NCBI RefSeq assembly: GCF_020497125.1
Contig: NC_059094.1
Span: 4,195,733 to 4,259,732 of the forward strand
Direction of reading: 5' to 3'
DNA length: 64,000 nt
Origin: Mauremys mutica
Taxonomy: Eukaryota > Chordata > Testudines > Geoemydidae
Shown piece by piece: positions 57,301 through 64,000 of the stretch. The translations under genes were made by a program, and so were the position numbers. Position 1 is the stretch's first letter. Each line of letters opens with the position of its first letter. The notes beneath the pieces are model-generated. The model saw nothing but the letters and a program-made list of their open reading frames with translations. It did not search any database and was not told where the DNA came from.

Positions 57301-58937
57301 ATGTCCCCTCTCAGTCTTCTCTTCTCCAGACTAAACAAACCCAGTTTTTTCAATCTTCCCTCATAGGTCATGTTTTCTAGACCTTTAATCATTCTTCTTG
57401 CTCTTCTCTGGACTTTCTCCAATTTGTTCACATCTTTCCTGAAATGTGGTGCCCAAACTGGACACAATACTCCAGTTGAGGCCTAATCAGCGCGGAGTAG
57501 AGTGGAAGAATTACTTCTCGTGTCTTGCTTACAACACTTCTGCTAATAAATCCCAGAATGATGTTTGCTTTTTTTGCAACAGCGTTACACTGTTGACTCA
57601 TATTTAGCTTGTGATCCACTGACCCTCAGATCCCTTTCTGCAGTACTCCTTCCTATACAGTCATTTCCCATTTTGTATGTGTGCAACTGATTGCTCCTTC
57701 CTAAGTGGAGTACTTTGTATTTGTCCTTATTGAATTTCATCCTATTTACTTCAGACCATTTCTCCAGTTTGTCCAGGTCATTTTGAATTTTAATCCTATC
57801 CCCCAAAGGACTTGCAACCCCTTCCAGCTTGGTATTGTCCGCAAACTTTATAAGTGTACTCTCAATGTCATTATCTAAATCATTGATGAAGATATTGAAC
57901 AGAACTGGACCCAGAAGTGATCTCTGCAGGACCCCACTTGTTATGCCCTTCCAGCATGACTGTGAACCACTGATAACTACTCTCTGGGAACTATTTTCCA
58001 ACCAGTTATGCACCCACCTTATAGTAGCTCCATCTAGGTTGTATTTCCGAGTTTGTTTATGAGAAGGTCATGAGAGATAGTATCAAAAGCTTTACTAAAG
58101 TCAAGATATACCACATCTACCATTTTCCCCCTATCCACAAGGCTTGTTACCCTGTCAAAGAAAGCTATCAGGTTGGTTTGACACGATTTGTTCTTGACAA
58201 ATCCATGCTGACTGTTATTTATCACCTTATTATCTTCTAGGTGTTTGCAAATTGATTGCTTATTTATTTGCTCCATTATCTTTCCGGGTACAGAAGTTAA
58301 GCTGACTGGTCTGTAATTCCCCGGGTTGTCCTTATTTCCCTTTTTATAGATGGACACTATATTTTCCCTTTTCCAGTCTTCTGGAATGTCTCTCGTCTTC
58401 CACGACTTTTCAAAGATAATTGCTAATGACTCAGATATCTCCTCAGTCAGGTCCTTGAATATTCTACGATGTATTCCATCAGGCCCTGGTGATTTGACGA
58501 GATCTAACTTATCTAAGTAATTTTTGACTTGTTCTTTCCCTATTTTAGACTCTGATTCTACCTCATTTTCATTGGCATTCACTATTTTAGACGTCCAATC
58601 GCCACCAACCTTCATGGTGAAAACTGAAACAAAGAAGTCATTAAGCACCTCTGCCATTTCCACATTTTCCATTCCCCCTCATTGAATAATGGGCCTACTC
58701 TGTCCTTGGTCTTCATCTTGCTCCTAATGTATTTGTAGAATGTTTTCTTGTTACCCTTTATGTCCCTAACTAGTTTGATCTCGTTTTATGCCTTGGCCTT
58801 TCTAATTTTGTCCCTGCATACTTGTGTTATTTGTTTATATTCATCCTTTGTAATTTGACCAAGTTTCCATTTTTTGTAGGACTCTTTTTTTCAGTTTTAG
58901 ATAATTGAAGATCTCCTGGTTAAGCCAGGGTGGTCTC

Positions 58938-59053
58938 ATGGTCTCATAGACTTTAAGGTCAGAAGGGACCATTATGCTCATCTAGTCTGACCTCCTGCAC
59001 AACGCAGGCCACAGAATCTCACCCATCCACTTCTATGACAAACCCCTAGTCTC
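58938..59053 (-). mobile_element. Short CR1-like 3' UTR fragment in CR1
   Basis: CATAGACTTTAAGGTCAGAAG...CACAGAATCTCACCCATCC is the same tail as at 10159. It lies between GGTCTC (58932-58937) and AGTCTC, a probable short TSD in the host CR1 at GTGGTCTC/TTGCC. It was later hit by the PLE. Confidence 0.75.
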
Positions 59054-60019
59054 CTATACCGAAAACCTACCGACCGCTATGCCTACCTTCATGCCTCCAG
59101 CTTCCATCCCGGACACACCACAAGATCCATTGTCTACAGCCAAGCACTGAGGTACAACTGTATCTGCTCTAACCCCGCAGACAGAGACCAACACCTAGAA
59201 AATCTCCACCAAGCATTCTCAAGACTACAGTACCCACACGAGGAAATAAGGAAACAGATCAACAGAGCCAGACGTGTACCCAGAAGCCTCCTACTGGAAG
59301 ACAAACCCAAGAAAGAAACCAACAGGACTCCACTGGCCATCACATACAGTCCCCAGCTAAAACCCCTACAACGCATCATCAGGGATCTACAACCCATCCT
59401 GGACAATGATCCCACACTTTCACAGGCCTTGGGTGGCAGACCAGTTCTCGCCCACAGACAACCTGCCAACCTGAAGCATATTCTCACCAGCAACTGCACA
59501 CCGCACCATAGTAACTCTAGCTCAGGAACCAATCCATGCAACAAACCTCGATGCCAACTCTGCCCACATATCTACACCAGCAACACCATCACAGGACCAA
59601 ACCAGATCAGCCACAACATCACCGGTTCATTCACCTGCACTTCCACCAATGTAATATATGCCATCATATGCCAGCAATGCCCCTCTGCTATGTACATCGG
59701 CCAAACTGGACAGTCTCTAAGGAAAAGGATAAATGGACACAAATCAGACATTAGGAATGGCAATATACAAAAACCTGTAGGAGAACACTTCAACCTCCCT
59801 GGCCACACAATAGCAGATCTTAAGGTGGCCATCCTACAGCAAAAAAACTTTAGGACCAGACTTCAAAGAGAAACTGCTGAGCTCCAGTTCATCTGCAAAT
59901 TTGACACCATCAGCTCAGGACTAAACAAAGACTGTGAATGGCTTGCCAATTACAGAACCAGTTTCTCCTCCCTTGGTTTTCACACCTCAACTGCTAGAAC
60001 AGGGCCTCATCCACCCTGA
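59054..60019 (+). CDS. PLE ORF C-terminal part: RT thumb + GIY-YIG endonuclease (partial)
   Basis: The open frame runs unbroken from the truncation point to the stop after 60019; the internal Met at 59429 is not the real start. It opens with YRKPTDRYAYLHASSFHPG and SIVYSQALRYN, the end of the PLE reverse transcriptase. Then comes a Cys-rich linker (CNKPRCQLC, near 59545) and a GIY-YIG nuclease. From the internal Met, VIY is at residues 75-77, YIGQTG at 89-94, the Arg-containing SLRKRINGH at 96-104 and the catalytic-position Glu in VGEHF at 119. GIY-YIG nucleases nick the target for PLE insertion. No stop over about 320 codons suggests recent activity, but the RT palm is missing. Confidence 0.9.
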   Translation, partial: LYRKPTDRYAYLHASSFHPGHTTRSIVYSQALRYNCICSNPADRDQHLENLHQAFSRLQYPHEEIRKQINRARRVPRSLLLEDKPKKETNRTPLAITYSPQLKPLQRIIRDLQPILDNDPTLSQALGGRPVLAHRQPANLKHILTSNCTPHHSNSSSGTNPCNKPRCQLCPHIYTSNTITGPNQISHNITGSFTCTSTNVIYAIICQQCPSAMYIGQTGQSLRKRINGHKSDIRNGNIQKPVGEHFNLPGHTIADLKVAILQQKNFRTRLQRETAELQFICKFDTISSGLNKDCEWLANYRTSFSSLGFHTSTARTGPHPP

Positions 60020-60094
60020 TTGATCTAACCTCGTTATCTCTAGCTTGCTTCTTGCTTGCTTATATATACCTGCCCCAGGAAATTTCCACCACTT

Positions 60095-60142
60095 GCATCC
60101 GAAGAAGTGGGTATTCACCCACGAAAGCTCATGCTGCAAAAC
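60095..60142 (+). ncRNA. Hammerhead-like fold in the PLE tail
   Basis: CGAAGA, then a GTGGG/CCCAC stem with a short loop, then GAAA, then GC-TCAT-GC, then TG. The order resembles a hammerhead core (CUGANGA, stem II, GAAA, short stem III, UH). There is one extra A before stem II, C for U in the first motif, and G at the cleavage position. TTGCA and TGCAA on the outer sides could form stem I. Probably inactive in this copy. Confidence 0.4.
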
Positions 60143-60253
60143 GTCTGTTAGTCTATAAGGTGCCACAGGATTCTTTGCTGCTTCTACAGAACCAGACTAA
60201 CACGGCTACCCCTCTGATACTTGACACCCTAGTCTCTTGCCATACTTCCTATC

Positions 60254-60764
60254 CAGGGCCCGTCCCTAGCTATTCTGGGGCCCTATGCAGCCCCCCACAC
60301 CATGTGGGGGTGAGGCCCCAGGCCTCTGTGGGGGGTGGGTTAGGAGCGGGCCCCAGGCTTCCATGGGGGGGCGGGTCCCAGGCCTCTGCGGGGGGAGGGG
60401 AGGGAGAGGAGTGGGCCCCAGGCCTCCTTGGGAGGGTGATGAGTGGGCTCCAGGCCTCTGCGGGGGGGCGGGCTTGGGGGACAGAGGGGAACCACCCCCC
60501 AGCACACTCACCAGCCGCTGGGAGTGCAGACCTGGCCATGCTGGCTGCTGCAGAGCTCAGAGGAGTGGGGGCAGGGTTGGGCAGGAGCAGGAAGAGGCGC
60601 GGCAGGAGCGGGATGGTGCAGAGCAGGGGTGGGGGCCATGGGGCAGAGCTGGAGCAGGGGCTGGAGCAGCATGCAGCTGCGCAGGGCACAAAGAAATGTG
60701 GTGCCCCAAATTTCCTGGTGCCCTACGCAGCTGCGTGCTTTGCGTATGGGTAAGGACGGCCCTG
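60254..60764. mobile_element. hAT MITE with G-rich interior
   Basis: CAGGGCCCGTCCCTAGC...GGTAAGGACGGCCCTG, 511 bp. The 8-bp TSD TTCCTATC is perfect (60246-60253 / 60765-60772) and lies within the antisense CR1, whose sequence resumes exactly after it. Interior blocks of AGGCCTCTGCGGGGG repeat. Frames across it are artefacts. Confidence 0.95.
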
Positions 60765-61289
60765 TTCCTATCTTTCCTACACAGTGGGATAGTTTGCTCT
60801 TGTGCCCTTAATAATGTCTCTTTGAAAAACTGCCAACTATCTTCAGTTGTTTTTCCCCTTAGACTGGCTTCCCATGGGATTTTACCTACCAACTCCCTGA
60901 GTTTGCTAAAGTCGCCATCTTGAAATCCATTGTCTTAAGTGTGCTGTTCTCCCTCCTACCGTTCCTTAGAATCATGAACTCCATTTCATGATCACTTTAC
61001 TCCAAGTTGCCTTCCACTTTCATATTCTCAACCAGTTCCTCCCTATTTGTCAAAATCAAATCTAGAACAGCCTCCCCGCAGTAGCTTTCTCCACCTTCTG
61101 AAATAAAAAATTGTCTCCAATACATTCCAGGAACTTGTCGGATAATCTGTGCCCTGCTGTGTTATTTGGGTAGTTGAAGTTCCCCCTCACCACCAATCCT
61201 GCGCTTTGGATGATTTTGTTAGTTGTTTAAAAAAAGCCTCATCCACTTCTTCTTGGTTTGGTGGTCTGTAGTAGACCCCTGCTTCATCA

Positions 61290-62147
61290 ACCAAAGCTTC
61301 TTCTGATCCCAAAGAACCAGCCACATACTCAGGTCAATATATACATCAGATGTTACCCAATAATCATGCTGTTGCCAATATTTTAGTATCTAATATCTGA
61401 TGGTTTATTTATATGAAAAAAGAAAGAGATGAGAGTTAAAATTGGTTAAAGGAATCGAATACATACAACAATGGCAAAGTTCTTGGATCAGGCTTGAAGC
61501 AGTGATGGCATAAACTGCTGGCTTAAATCAAGTCTCTGGATGCTTCAAATGATTGGAAGGTGCTCAGTCCCTTGGTTAGAATGCTCCTATTAGTATAAGT
61601 CCATAGTCCAAAGATCAGAGCAGGAAAGAGGCAAAATAGAGATGTTCCAGGGCCTTTTATAGCTTCTGACATGTGGAGGGAATCTCATTGTTCCAAGCAA
61701 AGCCCCCAGCACAGTTTGTGGGAAAGTACAGGCACAAGATGGAGTCCAGTGTCACATGAGCTGGTCACATGCCCTTGCATTCTTTGATGAGTCATAGCCA
61801 TTACCCATATTCTGGCTGGAATGTCCACAGGAAAGCTCATCAGGTGGGGATAAGCTTCTTGCATGGCCATTGTGTTCGATGACAGAGCATTAACTTGAAT
61901 AGTCCATTCACAATGTGCTGACTAGACCTACCTTGTAGGTGCTAACCAGGAGCAAACACATTTGAAATATTGTTACATAGTCAATATTCATAACTTCCGA
62001 TACTAAAATGATACATAGTTACAAATAGGATAATCATATTCAGCTAACCATAACTTTCCCATTGATACCTTACAGGACACACTTTGTACAAGATTTGTTG
62101 CAATTATATAATATGGTCATATTTTAATCATACAGTATCACAACAGG
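61290..62147 (-). mobile_element. LTR of the 55552 family, antisense
   Basis: The minus strand starts TGTTGTGATACTG at 62147 and has a TATAAAAGG box near 61655. It shares with 55552-56793 the block GAATATGATTATCCTATTTG...GTTATGAATATTGACTATG. The 3' edge, at the junction with CR1 near 61285, is approximate and no TSD is visible. Confidence 0.75.
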
Positions 62148-62224
62148 TTCAGTTTCCTCTATGTCTGTGGGGGAGAAAGGATTTGTACAGGGTCTTACCC
62201 CTTTCAGGCAACTGCTCTGAGCTC

Positions 62225-63060
62225 TGGGTTAGTCTGGGCTTGGGTTTGTCCTGATCTTCTCAACCATTCTGGCTGTAGTGTCCTTGCAATGGACATGTGG
62301 AGGAGTGATATTGCATAGCATGGGGAGACATGCTGCTGGTGTTTGTCTCATTGTCCCAGGTACAATGTACATGGCTGAGTGTAGTTGTGTATCAATTAAC
62401 TTGACATGCAACGAATGAGCCAGATCGGAGCACAGTATGCTGCTGCAGAATAACAGAGGGCTAAGCCGGATAGTCAGAGAGTTTGCTCCACATGAAGTGC
62501 CAGCCAATCTGTTTACAAGGTTGTTACATGTCCTCACCTATGTACAGTTTCCTCAGGTGGTAAAAATATGGGAGAGATCTGTCTAGGGTTACTTCAAGGT
62601 AGACTGAGTGGGATTCATGTTTCAAGTGATGTCCATTGAGAAAAATAGTCAGTTCTTTGGCTGTTCAGGCATTGTAAAGATGGAGCACACTCAACATTTT
62701 GATCACACTTGGTTGTAAATGTCACTGACTACAGTATTTGGCCATCTTAATCAAGTTGAGGGTTCTTCAAAGTCTGGGAATGACTGTGTTTGGATGCCTG
62801 AGCAAATGTCATCTGAGTATGTGAGCTTGTGGGATTCAGTAAACAGAAGGTTGTTTGTGTACAGGTTGAAAAGTGTTGGTGCCAGCATAAGGCCTTGGAA
62901 TAGACTGTTGGTTTGTCTTTTCTACACACTAGGATCAGCTCTCTTGTCATGCACTCTGTGATTACTCAGTTCAGACTGGGAAAACTGATGATCCAATCAG
63001 CACACTGCATTCAAAGTCCTTTTTTGTGCTGAATCTTGTTCACTTGCATGCTGACATTCC
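62225..63060 (-). pseudogene. Non-CR1 LINE reverse transcriptase C-terminus, decayed
   Basis: The minus strand 62229-62537 reads NNLVNRLAGTSCGANS, HSLHVKLIDTQLHSAM and LPMLCNITPPHVHCK. This follows the LAGTSWGA...SPHVKLVDTQLN...LPVLANIPPP pattern of LINE RT C-termini in the RTE/Jockey-like group. Upstream, VYLEVTLDRSLPYFYHLRKL corresponds to the preceding YLGVTLDR motif. Many stops. Exact clade not determined. Confidence 0.6.
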
Positions 63061-63184
63061 TGATGCAATTCCACTCCCCAACATTTGAGCCATCAGGCTA
63101 ACCCTGAGAATACTGTATTCTCTGGTTACCTTCCCCAGACCAGAAGAATAGTTCTGTGAAGTTCAAAAGTTTGTCTCTTCCATA

Positions 63185-63262
63185 ACAGATATTGGTCCAA
63201 TAAAAGATATTACCTCCTCCATCTGGTCCTTGTCTCTCTCATATCCTGGTACCAACACGGCT
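63185..63262 (+). mobile_element. PLE-like 3' tail fragment
   Basis: GATATTGGTCCAATAAAAGATATTACCTCCTCCATCTGGTCC...CCTGGTACCAACACGGCTAC. Same tail type as 25149-25212. Confidence 0.65.
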
Positions 63263-63394
63263 ACAATAGCACTACAAACAAACGGACAGAATATTGACAG
63301 ATCAGTGTATAAGAATCTATGGGTTCCATAAAAAGAATAGATAAGAATCTTGATATACAGAGAGGAATGGATCTGATATTGGAGCTAATTTACT

Positions 63395-63485
63395 GGGTGA
63401 TGTTATTTGGGCTGTGTTATGCGGAAGGTCAGGGTAGATGATCATAATGGTCCCTTCTGGCCTTGTCAGCTATGAATCTGAGGAG
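63395..63485 (+). mobile_element. Short CR1-like 3' tail, sense
   Basis: GGTCAGGGTAGATGATCATAATGGTCCCTTCTGGCCTTG...GCTATGAATCTGAGGAG is the sense form of the tail seen at 10159 and 58940. Confidence 0.75.
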
Positions 63486-63534
63486 ACTGATAGATAGATC
63501 AGTGCACGGAAATTGATGCCTTGCTTTCTTATTA

Positions 63535-63755
63535 TGGTATGTCTTTGCGGCAGCACTTTAACATGGTGCAGCACCAGTGATGGGAGAGAGCTCTCCCAGT
63601 GCTGTAAAAAACCACCCCCACGAGGGACGTAGCTACCAGTGCTGGGGCACTGTCTACACTGGCACTTTACAGCGCTGAAACTTGCATTGCTCAGGGGGGT
63701 GTTTCAGCTGAGTGAGAAAGTTTCAGCTCTGTAAAGTAGCAGTGTAGAGTAGGCC
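63535..63755. mobile_element. Harbinger-type MITE
   Basis: TGGTATGTCTTTGCGGCAGC...GTAAAGTAGCAGTGTAGAGTAGGCC, imperfect inverted ends. TTA stands on both sides (63532-63534 / 63756-63758). The interior palindrome-like GCACTTTACAGCGCTG fits this MITE class. Confidence 0.7.
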
Positions 63756-63800
63756 TTAGTGAAATAGTAGAAGACCTGCTTGGTATCTTAGATGGACTAA

Positions 63801-64000
63801 GGGCGCGTCTATACTAGCAAAGTTACAGCACCAGCAGTTACAGTGCTTCCCAGGGAGCATGGAAGGAAAACCGCTGTTGTGTGTTCACATTGACAGCTGC
63901 CTGCGCAATAGCGTGTTCATACTTGTGGCACTTGCGACGCTATTCGGAGTGGTGCACTCTGGGCAGCTATCCCACAGGGCATCTTTTTCTCTTTTGCCAC
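63801..64000. mobile_element. Harbinger-like element, left end, runs off the window
   Basis: A TAA precedes GGGCGCGTCTATACTAGC. Further in, GGTGCACTCTGGGCAGCTATCCCACAG parallels GGTGCACTGTGGGAAGCTATCCCACAG in the 34047 element. The right end lies outside. Confidence 0.7.

Larger units (their letters stand above)
59054..60226 (+). mobile_element. Penelope-like element, 5'-truncated, 10-bp TSD
   Basis: Starts inside the RT ORF and ends at ACACGGCTACC...GATACTTGACA. It is flanked by a perfect duplication CCCTAGTCTC (59044-59053 / 60227-60236). Contains the PLE ORF end (59054-60019), a 3' UTR with the GAAGAAGTGGG hairpin (60095-60140) and the conserved tail. The youngest visible retroelement of this block apart from the neighbouring hAT MITE. 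Confidence 0.93.
57301..61282 (-). mobile_element. CR1 LINE, long antisense copy, interrupted
   Basis: Pieces: 57301-58937, 60237-60253 and 60773-about 61282. The minus strand encodes endonuclease-region remnants (GVYYRPPNQEEVDEAFF near 61240, degraded), the segment [18 protein letters not shown] (60840-60890), and the RT (58034-58672 with [15 protein letters not shown]; 57585-58013 with FNIFINDLDNDI). The catalytic motif reads FADN, so the second Asp is lost. Its 3' end is missing here but appears, inverted, at 56945-57300. Insertions: CR1 fragment, PLE and hAT MITE. Confidence 0.92.

Noticed and set aside
60052..60923. 230-codon plus frame and overlapping frames
   Set aside because: They span the PLE tail, a hAT MITE and antisense CR1, so they join unrelated elements.

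Overview
This is a vertebrate nuclear sequence, most likely from a turtle (Testudines), and it reads as intergenic or intronic DNA made largely of transposable elements. Supporting signs are many CR1 LINE copies ending in the ATTCTATGA tail, Penelope-like elements (PLE) ending in the AACACGGCTAC tail, hAT-type MITEs with 8-bp target-site duplications (TSDs), a PIF/Harbinger element with a TAA TSD, and MIR/CORE-SINE and L2-like relics. The organism call is inference from this repeat repertoire; a crocodilian or other archosauromorph is less likely but not excluded by eye. I found no convincing host protein-coding exon, rRNA, functional tRNA or CRISPR array. Nearly all protein-like signal is reverse transcriptase, endonuclease or transposase debris.

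Layout. 1-1660 is featureless. 1664-4126 is a sense CR1 broken by a PLE and, exactly behind its FADD catalytic motif, by a solo LTR with a perfect 5-bp TSD. 4.1-6.5 kb holds an L2-like tail, a 46-bp direct repeat, a 30-bp minisatellite and a probable LTR piece. 6567-9505 is a stack of nested DNA transposons. 10.1-10.9 kb is an antisense CR1 end. 11-23 kb is mostly unique sequence with small MITEs and old SINE relics. 23.5-25.1 kb is a hAT element swollen by a roughly 176-bp C-rich tandem array. 25.2-27.9 kb is an antisense Ty3/Gypsy relic (RNase H next to an LTR) with two nested MITEs. 28.3-33.6 kb has two CR1 copies, a solo LTR and another C-rich transposon. 34047-38917 is a nearly full-length Harbinger with decayed transposase and Myb/SANT genes, sitting in an older CR1. 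39.7-42.1 kb is an old antisense CR1 split by a chimeric sense CR1. 42.4-48.3 kb has CR1 tails, SINE relics, two hAT MITEs and a cluster of tRNA-like units. 49833-51981 is a second, inverted copy of one element in the 6.5-9.5 kb stack, again with a hAT nested in it. 55.5-56.8 kb is an LTR. 56.9-61.3 kb is a CR1 with an inverted 3' segment, interrupted by a CR1 fragment, a GIY-YIG-encoding PLE and a hAT MITE. The last 1.8 kb has a different LINE relic and two Harbinger-type ends.

There is no operon-like cooperation between genes. What the window records is the order of insertions. The observations most worth following are the dated nested stacks, the two-gene Harbinger, the GIY-YIG PLE with a hammerhead-like tail, the RNase H-to-LTR junction suggesting a Gmr1-type Gypsy, the inverted CR1 segment, and the alternately oriented tRNA-like cluster.
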